A DNA stretch of 64,000 bases from Oxalobacteraceae bacterium OTU3CINTB1 (GCA_024123955.1 CP099652.1:2418001-2482000); one strand, 5' to 3'; counted from the first letter of the stretch, positions 45,602 through 55,923 are shown. A program made the numbers and translations. Notes: a model not told the origin generated them from the sequence alone.

Positions 45602-46951
45602 ATGCAAATGAGTGTGAACACAACGGAACAGCGGCCCCGCGACTCGTCGCGAACGGTATTGGTCGGCATGCTGTTCGTCGGCCTGCTGTTCTTCATTCTC
45701 GGCTTCGTCACCTGGCTGAACGGATCGCTGGTGCCCTTCCTCAAGATCGTCTGCGGCCTGAACAACTTCCAGGCGCTGTGGGTCACGTTCGCGTTCTACA
45801 TCGCCTACACGGTGATGGCGCTGCCGGCCGCCGCCGTGCTGGGCCGGATCGGCTACAAAAAGGGCATGACCCTCGGACTGGGCATCATGGGCGCCGGCGC
45901 CTTGCTGTTCATTCCGGCGGCGCGCAGCACGCATTACGAGCTGTTCCTGGCGGCGCTGTTCACGCTGGCCACCGGCATGACCTTGATGCAGACGGCCATC
46001 AATCCCTACATCGTCCAGATCGGCGACCGCGACAGCGCGGCCATGCGCATCAGCATCATGGGCCTTTTCAACAAGGGCGCCGGCGTGGTCGTGCCGCTCG
46101 TGTTCAGCTCGCTGATGCTGGCCGATATCGACAGCTTCTCGCACACCGCGCTCGCCACCCTGGAGCCGGCCGCGCGCGACGCCATGCGCGCCACGCTGGC
46201 CGAGCGGCTGGTGTTCCCCTACGCCTGCATGGCCGCCGTGCTGTTCGTCATCATGGTGTTCATCCATTTTTCCAATCTGCGCGACATTCCGCCCGAAGCT
46301 GACGACGCCGCCGCCAACGTCGAGCGCACCGGCGTACTGCAATTCCCGCAGTTGGTACTGGGCGCGCTGGCCCTGTTCGGCTACGTCGGCGTCGAGGTGA
46401 TCGCCGGCGACACCATCGGCCTGTACGGCCACGAACTGAACGTCGCCAACTTCGGCGTGCTCACGTCCTACACGATGGTGTGCATGGTGCTCGGCTACAT
46501 CGTTGGCGTGGTGGCGATCCCGCGCTACCTGTCGCAGAAGGGCGCGCTGCTGTTGTCGGCGCTGCTCGGTCTGGCGCTGACGGTCGGTGTCGCAACCGGC
46601 TCCAGCCAGTCGAGCGGCATCGCCCAGGTGCTGCTGGGCTGGTCCGGCGTGCCGCTGGTGCCGGACACGGTCATGTGCCTGGCGCTGCTGGGACTGGCCA
46701 ACGCGCTGGTGTGGCCGGCCATCTGGCCGCTGGCCCTGCAAGGCCTGGGACGCTACACCGCCGCCGGTTCGGCCGTGCTGGTGATGGCCATCTCCGGCGG
46801 CGCCGTGCTGCCGCTGCTGTATGGCCGCCTGTCCGATGCATCCGGTCCGCAAGCGGGCTACTGGCTGATGCTGCCTTGCTACGCGATGATTCTCTGGTAC
46901 GCCGCGAGCGGCCACAAAATCCGCAACTGGCGTGGCGCTGGAAGTGTGTGA
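45602..46951 (+). CDS. NagP-like sugar MFS transporter
   Basis: A 449-residue FucP-superfamily permease with 12 hydrophobic segments: GMLFVGLLFFILGFVTWLNGSLVPFLK in TM1, LMQTAINPYIVQIG in TM4 and AISGGAVLPLLYGRLSD near the end. It is unlike the transporter at 30825 in TM1 and TM4 and closer to the NagP (N-acetylglucosamine) type. The TonB receptor and GH20 hexosaminidase that follow support GlcNAc as substrate. GGGGGAG lies 5 bases before the ATG. Confidence 0.82.
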   Translation: MQMSVNTTEQRPRDSSRTVLVGMLFVGLLFFILGFVTWLNGSLVPFLKIVCGLNNFQALWVTFAFYIAYTVMALPAAAVLGRIGYKKGMTLGLGIMGAGALLFIPAARSTHYELFLAALFTLATGMTLMQTAINPYIVQIGDRDSAAMRISIMGLFNKGAGVVVPLVFSSLMLADIDSFSHTALATLEPAARDAMRATLAERLVFPYACMAAVLFVIMVFIHFSNLRDIPPEADDAAANVERTGVLQFPQLVLGALALFGYVGVEVIAGDTIGLYGHELNVANFGVLTSYTMVCMVLGYIVGVVAIPRYLSQKGALLLSALLGLALTVGVATGSSQSSGIAQVLLGWSGVPLVPDTVMCLALLGLANALVWPAIWPLALQGLGRYTAAGSAVLVMAISGGAVLPLLYGRLSDASGPQAGYWLMLPCYAMILWYAASGHKIRNWRGAGSV

Positions 46952-47004
46952 AAACGGTATATCGAAGCGGTTCCTTTTTTGAGTAGAAACAGGAGAATCA
47001 AATA

Positions 47005-49641
47005 ATGACGACCACCACCAAGCCGCTGTTGAAGAAGCAGCTGTTACCCAAGCTGATCGTGCTGGCGCTGGCAAGCGCTTTCGCACCGCATTTGTACGCC
47101 GCCGCCGCTGACCAGGCGGTGGCGCAGGCCGCCGAGGCCGCGCCGGCGGGCGATCCGGCCGTGGTCGAGGTCAAGGGCATCCGCGAACGCCTCAAGCGCA
47201 ATCTGGCCGAGAAGCGCGATTCGGGCAACGTGATCGACACGGTGACGGCGGAGGAGGTGGGCAAGTTCCCGGACAAGAACGTGGCCGATTCGCTGCAGCG
47301 CGTGCCCGGCATTTCGGTCGACCGCACCTGGGGCGAGGGCCGCGACATCTTCGTGCGCGGCACCGACAAGAACCTGAACTTGACGCAGCTGAACGGCCAG
47401 GCCGTGGCCTCGGGCTACTGGTGGAAAAACGATTCGCAGAGCCGTGGCTTTAACTACGACATCCTGGCCTCGGAGCTGGTCGGCAGCATCGACGTCTATA
47501 AAAGCCCGTCGCCCGACCTGGACGAGGGCAGCATCGGTGGCCTGGTCAACGTCAAGACCCGCAAGCCGTTCCAGCTGAAGCCTTTCGTGGCGCAGGTGTC
47601 GGCGGAAGCGACCTACAGCGAACTGCCGAAGAAAACCGATCCGCAGTTCTCCGGCCTGCTCAGCTGGACCAACGAACAGAAAACTTTCGGCGCGCTGGTC
47701 GCCGTGAGCCAGCAAAAGCGCACGATGCGCCGCGACGGCCTGGAAAACTTCACCGACACGACCAAGTACAACATCGTCGACCAGAACGGCGCGGTCACGC
47801 CGGGCGCCTACGCGTCGTGGGGCGGCGGCACGCCGATCTTCCGCCAGGACCGCGAACGCACCACCGGCAACATCACCCTGCAGGCGCGCCCGAACGCCAA
47901 CACGGACATCTCGCTGAACTACATGAACTCCGACATGAGCATGGACAACAGCAACCAGAACTACCTGTGGCAAGCGGGCGGCCTGGTGGACGCCAAGGGC
48001 AATATCGCCGTCACCGATCCGCGCTTCATCACCACCTCGGACGGCACCAAGGCGCTGGTGGGCGGCACCGTGGGTCCGACCAACGGCGTATCGTTCGAGC
48101 CGATCTTCCGCCAGTCCTATGTCAAATCGCAGGTGCTGGACCTGGAAGGCACCTACGATGGCGACAACTGGAAGTTCCACGGCCAGGCCGGCACCACCAA
48201 GGGCTCCGGCGGCAGCGACCATGACCGCAATTTCTGGTTCACCGGGAATACGCGCGCCACGTTCAACCTGGCGCCCGACACGTACGAGATCAAATACCTG
48301 GATATGAATCCGCTGGATCCGACCAAACTGACCTTGCAAAGCACGCGCGACTGGATACGCCGCATGGAGACCAAGGAGAACTACGCCCAGGGCGATCTGA
48401 CGATAGACCTCGATAACGCCTTCTTCAAATCGATCAAGGTCGGCGTCAAGCTGCGCGACACCAAGGTGCAGAACCGCCGCACCATCGGCACCAATGGTCC
48501 CGGCAATCCTGGCTGGGAAACGCTGACATTGGCCGACCTGTCGACCGGGCCGTCGCCGCTGATCTCGCAGGAGGCGGCCAGCGCCGGCTCGCTGACGCAG
48601 TACGCCTGGGTCGATGACGGGCTGGCGTCGTCGCGGGGCTTCGCGATGTTCGACAAGGGCATGGTCTACGCCGAGGCGAAGGGCGAGTACTACCGCATCA
48701 AGGAGAAGATCTACGCCACCTACGTCCGCGCCGACTTCGCGGTGGGGCAGTGGCGCGGCGACTTCGGCGCGCGCCTGGTCAAGACCGACCAGACCTCCGA
48801 AGCCTACCAGGACCTGAACGGCAACGGCAACTACGTGTTGGGCAGCGTCTCGCGCACCTACAACGATGTGCTGCCCAGCCTTAACGCGGTCTACTCGGTG
48901 AACAAGGATTTGCTGGTGCGCGGCGCCGTGGCGCGGGTGATGGCGCGTAATACCTACAGCGATTTGAGCGCCAGCACGGAAGTCAGCGGCACCACCAACG
49001 CCGCCACCGCCGGCAATCCTTTCCTCAAACCTTACCACGCCAACCAGGCGGAGATCGGCGCCGAGTGGTACTACGCCGACGCCTCGCTGCTGTCGGCGAC
49101 GCTGTTCGCCAAGAAGCTCGATACCTTCGTCTACACGCAAAGCGCGCTGGAAAACGTCGGCGGCGTCACCCGCTCGGTCACGCGGCCATACAACGCCGGC
49201 AGCGGACAGACCGTCAACGGCCTGGAACTCCAGTGGCAGCAGGTGTTCGGCAGCGGCTTTGGCGCCGTCGTCAACTACACCTTCACCGACGCCAAGACCG
49301 GCGCCAACGCCAACGGCCAGAAGCTCAATGTGATCGGTAACTCGCGCAACCAGGCCAATGTCAGCGGCTTCTTCGAAAAGGGCGGTTACAGCGCGCGGCT
49401 GTCTTACAACTACCGATCCAAATCCTACGGCGGCCTGAATGAGGGCGGCCAGGATGTCACCAGCGCCTACGGCCAGTGGGACGCGTCGGCCAGCTGGGAC
49501 GTGACGCCTAAAATCAGCTTGTACCTGACGGCGGTGAATATCGGGAATGAACTGATACGGACCAATACCACCGACGGCCTGCCGGTGGGCGTGTATGAGA
49601 ACGGCGCCCGGTATAGTGTCGGCGTCAAGGCAAAGTTTTAA
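47005..49641 (+). CDS. TonB-dependent receptor (GlcNAc-glycan locus)
   Basis: An 878-residue outer-membrane receptor with signal peptide (to about residue 32, YAAAA), a TonB-box/plug region (VVEVKGIRERLKRNLAEKRDS, VADSLQRVPGISVDR, DIFVRGT) and a barrel ending in YSVGVKAKF. The VxRxPGI and ERL patterns are typical of sugar-type receptors in Xanthomonas and Shewanella. It lies 53 bases after the NagP-like transporter and 27 bases before the GH20 gene, so it probably brings chitooligosaccharides across the outer membrane. Confidence 0.9.
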   Translation: MTTTTKPLLKKQLLPKLIVLALASAFAPHLYAAAADQAVAQAAEAAPAGDPAVVEVKGIRERLKRNLAEKRDSGNVIDTVTAEEVGKFPDKNVADSLQRVPGISVDRTWGEGRDIFVRGTDKNLNLTQLNGQAVASGYWWKNDSQSRGFNYDILASELVGSIDVYKSPSPDLDEGSIGGLVNVKTRKPFQLKPFVAQVSAEATYSELPKKTDPQFSGLLSWTNEQKTFGALVAVSQQKRTMRRDGLENFTDTTKYNIVDQNGAVTPGAYASWGGGTPIFRQDRERTTGNITLQARPNANTDISLNYMNSDMSMDNSNQNYLWQAGGLVDAKGNIAVTDPRFITTSDGTKALVGGTVGPTNGVSFEPIFRQSYVKSQVLDLEGTYDGDNWKFHGQAGTTKGSGGSDHDRNFWFTGNTRATFNLAPDTYEIKYLDMNPLDPTKLTLQSTRDWIRRMETKENYAQGDLTIDLDNAFFKSIKVGVKLRDTKVQNRRTIGTNGPGNPGWETLTLADLSTGPSPLISQEAASAGSLTQYAWVDDGLASSRGFAMFDKGMVYAEAKGEYYRIKEKIYATYVRADFAVGQWRGDFGARLVKTDQTSEAYQDLNGNGNYVLGSVSRTYNDVLPSLNAVYSVNKDLLVRGAVARVMARNTYSDLSASTEVSGTTNAATAGNPFLKPYHANQAEIGAEWYYADASLLSATLFAKKLDTFVYTQSALENVGGVTRSVTRPYNAGSGQTVNGLELQWQQVFGSGFGAVVNYTFTDAKTGANANGQKLNVIGNSRNQANVSGFFEKGGYSARLSYNYRSKSYGGLNEGGQDVTSAYGQWDASASWDVTPKISLYLTAVNIGNELIRTNTTDGLPVGVYENGARYSVGVKAKF

Positions 49642-49668
49642 TCGTTAATCGTCACCCAGGGGAGTGGA

Positions 49669-52293
49669 ATGCTGAATCGGAAAACGGCCGGCGGTATCGG
49701 ATTGGCGTCACTGTCATTGTCGTTGTTGATGTCGGCGATGCCGGCCACGCTGGCGCGGGCGGCGGAGGCCGCGCAATCGGGCAAGCCGGCCGTGGCGCGG
49801 GAGTCGGCGCCTGCCAGCGCTTCCGCTGCCGCTGGGGCTAATCTGCGTCTGCGCTGGGAGCTGGAGCGCAATGAATTCACTTCCCAGGCGCCGGGCGGCA
49901 TCACGCATGCGCGTTTCATCCTCACCAATCTGGATAAGGCCCCACTGCCGCCGCAAGGCTGGTCGCTTTACTTCAACTGCATGGACGGCGTTGCGACCGG
50001 ACCGCTGGCCGGCAATCTGACGGTGGAGAAGGTCGCGGGGGGCTTTTACCGCATCCGTCCCGCCCCCGGGTTCGCCGGCGTGGCGCCGGGCCAGACGTTG
50101 AATGTGCCGTACATCCATCCCAACCTGGTGATCAAGCTGGCGAAGGCGCCGGCCGGCCCCTATCTTGTCTACGACAGCGCGCCCGGTGTTGGCCATAACA
50201 TCGTGGACTACCAACTGCTGCCAGTCGAGCGCCACGAACAACTGGACAAGGGCGGCAGCGGCGCCAAGCCCGTCGTCACGCCGCAGGACACCTACCGCCG
50301 CAACGCCAATGCCGATCTTCTGCCGGCGCAGGCGCTGCCCCCGTTGTTCCCGACGCCGCTGCGGCTGGAGCAGGGCCAAGGCAGGCTGCGGGTGACCGCG
50401 CAGCCGAAACTCATCGCGCCGGCCGCATTGAAAACAGAGACCGCCTTCGCGCGCTCGCTGTTTTCGCCGGCCTTGCCGGTTGCCGGCACCCACACCGGCT
50501 CCGGCGCGCCTGATCTGCGCCTGAGCGTCGGCGCGGTCGCCGGTCAAACTTCGCCGGAGGCCTACAGCCTGACCATCAAGGCGGATAGCGGCATCGCCAT
50601 CGTCGGCAACAGCGCGGCAGGCGTGGCCTACGGATTGCAATCGCTGCGCGACCTGATGCCTTTACCTGGCGCGGGCACCGGCGGCATCGATCTGCCGGAG
50701 TTGACCGTCGTCGACGCGCCACGTTTTCCGTATCGCGGTTTCCAGTTGGACGTCAGCCGCAACTTCCACACAAAACAGACCGTGTTCAAGCTGCTGGACC
50801 TGATGGCGCGCTACAAGCTCAATACCTTCCACTTCCACTTGACCGACGACGAAGGCTGGCGGCTGGAGATCGCCGGCCTGCCGGAGCTGACCGGCATCGG
50901 CGCGGTGCGGGGCCACAGTGCCAAGCCGGGCCTGCGCCTGCAACCGGCCTACGGCTCCGGCGCCAATCCGGACAACGCCACCGGCACCGGCTACTACACC
51001 CGCGCCGACTACATCGAGATACTGCGCTACGCGGCGGCGCGGCACATCGACGTGATTCCAGAGATCGAGATGCCGGGCCATGCCCGCGCGGCGGTGCAGG
51101 CGATGGAGGCGCGCTATCATCGCCTCAAGGCCGCCGGCAACCGCGACGCGGCGAAATACCTTCTGAATGACTTCGAGGACAAATCCGTCTACAGCTCGCC
51201 GCAGCATTACAACGACCATGTGATCAATCCCGGGCTCGAATCGAGCTTCACGTTCATCGAACATGTGGTTGGCCAGGTCGCCGCGCTGCACCGCGAGGCC
51301 GGCGTCAAGCTGCGCACCATCCACGTCGGCGGCGACGAACTGCCGCACGGCGCATGGGAAAAATCGCCGGCCAGCCTGGCGGTCATGAAACAGAAAAAGC
51401 TGGAGACCGTCGCCGATCTGTGGGACTACTTCTACGACCGCGTCGACGTCATCCTGCGCAAGCAAGGGCTGTTCGCCTCCGGTTGGGAGGAGATGGCCGC
51501 GCGCGCCACCATGCTGCGCGGGCAGCACAAGCTGATTCCGAACCCCCGCTTTACGCAGCGCGGCTTCAGCGCCTACGTCTGGAACAACACCGAGGGCGCC
51601 GAGGACTTTGCCTACCGTTTGGCCAACGCCGGCTACGACATCGTGCTGGCGCCGGTGACCAAGATGTATATGGACATGGCCTACAACCCCAATCCCGAGG
51701 AGCCGGGCGTCAACTGGGGCGACTACGTCGAGCTGGATACGGTGTACGACTTCATCCCGCTGGACTACCTGAAGAACGCCGCCAAGCCGCTGCCCGGCAA
51801 GGATGCGCTGACCGATTTCGGCAAGCGCCGCGTGCGTGGGCTGGAAGCGACTTTATTCACCGAGACGGTGCTGACTCCGGACCGCATCGACTATCTGGTC
51901 ATGCCGCGACTGCTGGCGATGGCCGAACGCTCCTGGGCGCCGGACCCCACCTGGGCCACGGAAAACGATCCGGACAAAGCCGCCGTGCTGCACCGCGCCG
52001 CATGGTCGGGGTTTGTCAATACGCTGAGCCAGCGCCTGCTGCCGCGTCTCGACCTGGAAAAAACGGGCGTCAATTACCGCATCGCGCCTCCCGGACTGCT
52101 GGTCGAGGGCGGCCGGGTGTTGGTCAACCACGTCCTGCCGGGCATCCAGATGCGCTATACCGTTAACGGGGCGTCGCCGGACGCCAACAGCAAACCGGTG
52201 ACGGGACCGATAGCGGAGAAGGGCGTCATCCAGGTTGCCGCCTTCGACCGCAACGGCCGGGCGGGGTTGGCGGCGCGCGTGGAAAACCGCTAA
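49669..52293 (+). CDS. GH20 beta-N-acetylhexosaminidase
   Basis: An 874-residue exo-hexosaminidase with a signal peptide. An N-terminal CHB_HEX domain (about 50-190: LRWELERNEF, WSLYFNC) is followed by a GH20b domain (about 225-345), a TIM barrel and a C-terminal CHB_HEX_C domain. The catalytic pair is D556-E557 in HVGGDELPHGAW, with RGFQLDVSRNF and HLTDDEGWR also conserved. It acts by substrate-assisted catalysis and would release GlcNAc from chitobiose or glycan ends. Domain order matches bacterial chitobiases. Confidence 0.94.
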   Translation: MLNRKTAGGIGLASLSLSLLMSAMPATLARAAEAAQSGKPAVARESAPASASAAAGANLRLRWELERNEFTSQAPGGITHARFILTNLDKAPLPPQGWSLYFNCMDGVATGPLAGNLTVEKVAGGFYRIRPAPGFAGVAPGQTLNVPYIHPNLVIKLAKAPAGPYLVYDSAPGVGHNIVDYQLLPVERHEQLDKGGSGAKPVVTPQDTYRRNANADLLPAQALPPLFPTPLRLEQGQGRLRVTAQPKLIAPAALKTETAFARSLFSPALPVAGTHTGSGAPDLRLSVGAVAGQTSPEAYSLTIKADSGIAIVGNSAAGVAYGLQSLRDLMPLPGAGTGGIDLPELTVVDAPRFPYRGFQLDVSRNFHTKQTVFKLLDLMARYKLNTFHFHLTDDEGWRLEIAGLPELTGIGAVRGHSAKPGLRLQPAYGSGANPDNATGTGYYTRADYIEILRYAAARHIDVIPEIEMPGHARAAVQAMEARYHRLKAAGNRDAAKYLLNDFEDKSVYSSPQHYNDHVINPGLESSFTFIEHVVGQVAALHREAGVKLRTIHVGGDELPHGAWEKSPASLAVMKQKKLETVADLWDYFYDRVDVILRKQGLFASGWEEMAARATMLRGQHKLIPNPRFTQRGFSAYVWNNTEGAEDFAYRLANAGYDIVLAPVTKMYMDMAYNPNPEEPGVNWGDYVELDTVYDFIPLDYLKNAAKPLPGKDALTDFGKRRVRGLEATLFTETVLTPDRIDYLVMPRLLAMAERSWAPDPTWATENDPDKAAVLHRAAWSGFVNTLSQRLLPRLDLEKTGVNYRIAPPGLLVEGGRVLVNHVLPGIQMRYTVNGASPDANSKPVTGPIAEKGVIQVAAFDRNGRAGLAARVENR

Positions 52294-52369
52294 ATCACCG
52301 GGTTGACGATCCGTCCCCGGTGGCGATCATCTCCGCTATAATCATCCCACTGTTTTTTCAGGATGATGA

Positions 52370-53767
52370 GTGATAGCGTCGATGGAAAAAGTACTCCCGC
52401 CCCGGTTAGGCCGGTTACGATTTCGTTCGAGCGCGCGCCGCGCACCCGCCATCCGCGCATTCACGTTCGGCCTGTTCGCGACGATGGCCGGCGCCGCCAG
52501 TTGCGGTCCCTTGCCGCCGATGCCGCAGGTTTCGCCGGGCCCACCATCGGCGCAAGCCCCCGCCAACACCTTGCAAGTGCTGCACTGGTGGACCTCCGCC
52601 AGCGAGCGCAAGGCGGCGGACTTGCTGGCCGCGCGCATGGCCGACGAAGGACTGGCGTGGAAGGACGCCGCCATTCCCGGCGGCGCCGGCATCGGTGCCG
52701 GCAAGGTGCTCAAGGGCCGCGTGCTGGCCGGCGACGCGCCGCAGGTCACGCAGATCATCGGCGCCTCGGTCGCCGAATGGGCCCAACTGGGACTGCTGCT
52801 CGACATCGACAGCGTCGCCAGCGCCGGCGACTGGAAAGGCTTCATGTTCCCAACGGTCCAAAAGTTGATCCAGCACCGCGGCCATGTGGTGGCGGCGCCG
52901 CTAGGCATCCACCGCGTCAACACCTTGTACTACAACCGCGCACTGTTCGCCCGGCTCAAACTTGCGCCGCCGCGCACCTGGGCCGAATTCGAGGCGACCG
53001 CGCGCAAGCTCAAAGCCGCCGGGGTGGCGCCGCTGGCGCAGAGCACCGAGTCGTGGCAGGTGGCCGCGCTGTTCGAGAATCTGGTGCTGGCCGAGAGCGG
53101 GCCGGAGTTCTATCGCGAGCTGCTGGTCAAGCGCAGCCCGGCCGCCGCCGCCGACCGCCGCACCGCCGAGGCGCTGGAACGGCTGCGCATCGTCAAGGGC
53201 TGGATCGGCCGCGAGATGGAAGAGCGGCCTTGGCCCGAGGTGGTGCGCTATTTCGCGCGCGGCGAGGCGGGCATGATGATCATGGGCGACTGGGCCAAGC
53301 CGGAGCTGGCCGAACGCGGCATGACGCTGGACGAGGACTACGGCTGCGCCGCCGCCCCGGGAACGGCCAGGTATCACCTCTACAGCGTCGACACGCTGAC
53401 CATGTTTGCCGGCGACCAGCGCCACATACCGTCGCAGGAGAAGATGGCGCGCCTGCTGGTGTCGCCTTCGGTGCAGGCCGATTTCAACGCGCTCAAAGGC
53501 GCGGTCCCGGTGCGGCGCGACGCCGACCCTGCGCGCATGGACGGCTGCGCGCGCGCCTCGTGGACCATCTTCGCGCAGGGGACGGCGGTGCAGGCTCCGA
53601 GCCTGGTGCACCGCATGGCCTCCGACGAGGCCAGCCGCGACGCCATCATCGCCGAGGTGCACCGCTATTTTCTCGACGACAGGGCCACGCCGGCGGAGGC
53701 GCAGCGCCGTCTCGGCGCGCTGTTCCGACTGTTCAACCTCAGAAGCCAAGGAGCCCCCGGTGCGTAA
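52370..53767 (+). CDS. Sugar-type extracellular solute-binding protein, probable lipoprotein
   Basis: A 465-residue COG1653-type binding protein (LQVLHWWTSASERKAADLLA, APQVTQI, HRVNTLYYNRALF, GEAGMMIMGDWA). After a basic N-terminus of about 28 residues a hydrophobic stretch ends AASC, a possible lipid anchor at about residue 44. GTG 52370 is chosen for its AGGA site 6 bases upstream; ATG 52382 is an alternative. There is no ABC permease or ATPase nearby. Instead the gene overlaps a response regulator and is followed by a kinase, so it is more likely a ligand sensor for that kinase than a transporter part. Confidence 0.83.
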   Translation: MIASMEKVLPPRLGRLRFRSSARRAPAIRAFTFGLFATMAGAASCGPLPPMPQVSPGPPSAQAPANTLQVLHWWTSASERKAADLLAARMADEGLAWKDAAIPGGAGIGAGKVLKGRVLAGDAPQVTQIIGASVAEWAQLGLLLDIDSVASAGDWKGFMFPTVQKLIQHRGHVVAAPLGIHRVNTLYYNRALFARLKLAPPRTWAEFEATARKLKAAGVAPLAQSTESWQVAALFENLVLAESGPEFYRELLVKRSPAAAADRRTAEALERLRIVKGWIGREMEERPWPEVVRYFARGEAGMMIMGDWAKPELAERGMTLDEDYGCAAAPGTARYHLYSVDTLTMFAGDQRHIPSQEKMARLLVSPSVQADFNALKGAVPVRRDADPARMDGCARASWTIFAQGTAVQAPSLVHRMASDEASRDAIIAEVHRYFLDDRATPAEAQRRLGALFRLFNLRSQGAPGA

Positions 53768-54467
53768 GATACTGATCGTGGATGATGACCAAAAAACCCG
53801 CGTGCTGCTCAAGACCTATCTGGAGAAGAACCAGTACGAGGTGATTTTGTCGCACAACGGCGAGAGCTTCCTGGCCGAGCTGCACGCGCACGGCGACGAG
53901 CTGTCGCTGGTGATCCTCGACGTCATGCTGCCGGACACCGACGGCTTCGCGCTGTGCAAGCAGGTGCGCCAGCGCTCCAACGTCGCCATCATCATGCTCA
54001 CCGCCAGCTCCGACGAAACGGACCGCATCGTCGGCCTGGAACTGGGCGCCGACGACTACATCGCCAAGCCATACAGCCCGCGCGAGCTGCTGGCGCGCAT
54101 CAAGGCCATCCTGCGCCGCAGCGCGGCCGAGCCGCCATCGGCGCGTTACTACCGGTTTGTCGGGTTTACGCTGGACCTGAAGGAGCGCAAGGTGGTCGAC
54201 CGCGACGGCAATCCGGTGGTGCTGACCGGGCTCGATTTCCAGCTGCTCAAATACTTCGCCGAGCATCCGGGCGTGATCCTCGACCGCGGCGTGTTGTGCG
54301 AGGAGACGCGCGGGCGCGATGCCGGCCCGCTGGACCGCTCGCTCGACGTCCAGATCAGCCGCCTGCGGCTGCGGCTCAACGACGACGGCAAGCAGCCGGC
54401 CCTGATCAAGACGGTGCGCGGCGCCGGCTACGTGTTCTCGGCCGATGTCAGCGTCTCGCATGCCTAG
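53760..54467 (+). CDS. OmpR-family response regulator
   Basis: 235 residues starting with GTG 53760 (AAGGAG 6 bases upstream), overlapping the binding-protein stop by 8 bases. The receiver domain has the acidic pair in IVDDD, the phosphorylation site D54 in LVILDVMLP, the Thr in MLTAS and Lys in YIAKPYS. A winged-helix DNA-binding domain follows (about 135-230: LTGLDFQLLKYFAEHPG, LDVQISRLRLRL, KTVRGAGYVF). A longer frame upstream is overlap with the binding-protein gene. Confidence 0.93.
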   Translation: MRKILIVDDDQKTRVLLKTYLEKNQYEVILSHNGESFLAELHAHGDELSLVILDVMLPDTDGFALCKQVRQRSNVAIIMLTASSDETDRIVGLELGADDYIAKPYSPRELLARIKAILRRSAAEPPSARYYRFVGFTLDLKERKVVDRDGNPVVLTGLDFQLLKYFAEHPGVILDRGVLCEETRGRDAGPLDRSLDVQISRLRLRLNDDGKQPALIKTVRGAGYVFSADVSVSHA

Positions 54468-55923
54468 ACGCCTGCCCGCGCTGTTGGACAAGCTCCTGCC
54501 GCAATCGCTGCTGGGGCGACTGACCCTGGTGATGGTGGCGGGACTGCTGGTGACGCAGCTGGCCGCCAGCATGATCTGGGCCACCCAACTGCGCGCCAAG
54601 TCCCAGGTGGAGGCGCAATCGGCGTCGCAGTACGTGGCGCACAGCGCGTCCGGCGCGATCCGGTTCTTCCGCAGCCTGCCGGCCAACTACCGCCTGCTGC
54701 TGATCCAGCAATTGCGCGAGATGGGTGGCACGCGCTTTTTCGTCAATCTCAATCGGGCCTACGTGCCGGTGACGCAAATCGCCGAGCATCCGCTGGCGCG
54801 CAGCGTCATTGACACCGTCGGTGCGACGCTCAAGAACGATCTGCCGCATTCCCCCGCCTTCCACCTGGCGTTCGCGTGGCCGGATCAACTGGTGGTGTCG
54901 GAAAACGACGTTCACCTGAGCGACCTGCCGGACGCCTGGGTGCAGCACGTCCTGCTGCTGCAGCCGGACCCCGCGCCCATCCTGGTCATCCAGACCGAGA
55001 TCGAACCTGGCAACTGGCTGTACATGGCGGCGCTGATGCCCAATCCGTATTTTTTAAGTACTAACGATCCGCTGGCGTGGGACCGGCTTGCGCTGCAAGG
55101 GCTGTCGCTGGCGGCCGTGCTGCTGCTATGCCTTTTGGTGGTGCGCTGGATCACGCGGCCGCTGGCGGCGCTGTCGGAAGCCGCCGCCGCCTTCGGCAAC
55201 GGCCAGGACGACCGCGCGACGCCGCTGCCGGAGACGGGCAGCCGGGAATTCATCAACACCGCGCGCGCCTTCAGCGCCATGCGCGAACGCATCCAGCGCT
55301 ACATCGAGGACCGCGACCGGCTGTTCATCTCGATCTCGCACGATTTGCGCACCCCGATCACGCGCCTCAAGCTGCGCTCCGAACTGCTCGACGACGAAGC
55401 CCTGCGCAACGAATTCGAGGAGGACCTCGATGAACTGGACATGATGGTCAAGGGCGCGCTGCAATGCGTGAAGGACAGCGACATCCACGAGAACCCGGCC
55501 GAGGTCAAGCTGGACGCCTTGCTGGGACGCCTGGTGCGCAGCGCGCGGCTGGCCGGGCACGAGGTGGGCTATCGCGACAGCGGGCTGTCGGTGCGCGCCA
55601 AGCCGCTGGCGCTCAAGCGGGCCATCGGCAACCTGCTCGACAACGCGCTGTTCTACGGCGACCGCGCCGAGATCGACGTGCGCGGCGCGCCTGGCGCGGT
55701 GGCCATCGCCGTGCGCGATCACGGTCCGGGCGTGCCGGAGGAGGCCTTCGCCAGCCTGTTCCAGCCCTATGTGCGGCTCGAGCACGGCCGCGAGCAGAAC
55801 GACGGCGGCATGGGCCTGGGGCTGGGCATCGCCCGCAGCATCATCGAAGCGCACGGCGGCGAGCTGATACTGGAAAACCACCCGGAAGGCGGCCTGAACG
55901 CGACCATCCGCCTGCCGGCCTGA
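54445..55923 (+). CDS. Sensor histidine kinase
   Basis: A 492-residue membrane kinase: TM1 about 23-46, a periplasmic domain about 47-212, TM2 about 215-236 and HAMP about 237-290. HisKA follows with H299 in SISHDLRTPITR, then HATPase with GNLLDNALFYG, RDHGPGVP and GGMGLGLGIARSI. Its start overlaps the response-regulator gene by 23 bases; ATG 54460 is an alternative. Its periplasmic domain could dock the sugar-binding lipoprotein encoded first in the operon. Confidence 0.93.
   Translation: MSASRMPRRLPALLDKLLPQSLLGRLTLVMVAGLLVTQLAASMIWATQLRAKSQVEAQSASQYVAHSASGAIRFFRSLPANYRLLLIQQLREMGGTRFFVNLNRAYVPVTQIAEHPLARSVIDTVGATLKNDLPHSPAFHLAFAWPDQLVVSENDVHLSDLPDAWVQHVLLLQPDPAPILVIQTEIEPGNWLYMAALMPNPYFLSTNDPLAWDRLALQGLSLAAVLLLCLLVVRWITRPLAALSEAAAAFGNGQDDRATPLPETGSREFINTARAFSAMRERIQRYIEDRDRLFISISHDLRTPITRLKLRSELLDDEALRNEFEEDLDELDMMVKGALQCVKDSDIHENPAEVKLDALLGRLVRSARLAGHEVGYRDSGLSVRAKPLALKRAIGNLLDNALFYGDRAEIDVRGAPGAVAIAVRDHGPGVPEEAFASLFQPYVRLEHGREQNDGGMGLGLGIARSIIEAHGGELILENHPEGGLNATIRLPA

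Noticed and set aside
45602..52293. NagP-like transporter, receptor and GH20 as part of the mannan operon
   Set aside because: They start from a separate 430-bp divergent region with different repeats, and GH20 acts on N-acetylhexosamines, not mannan.
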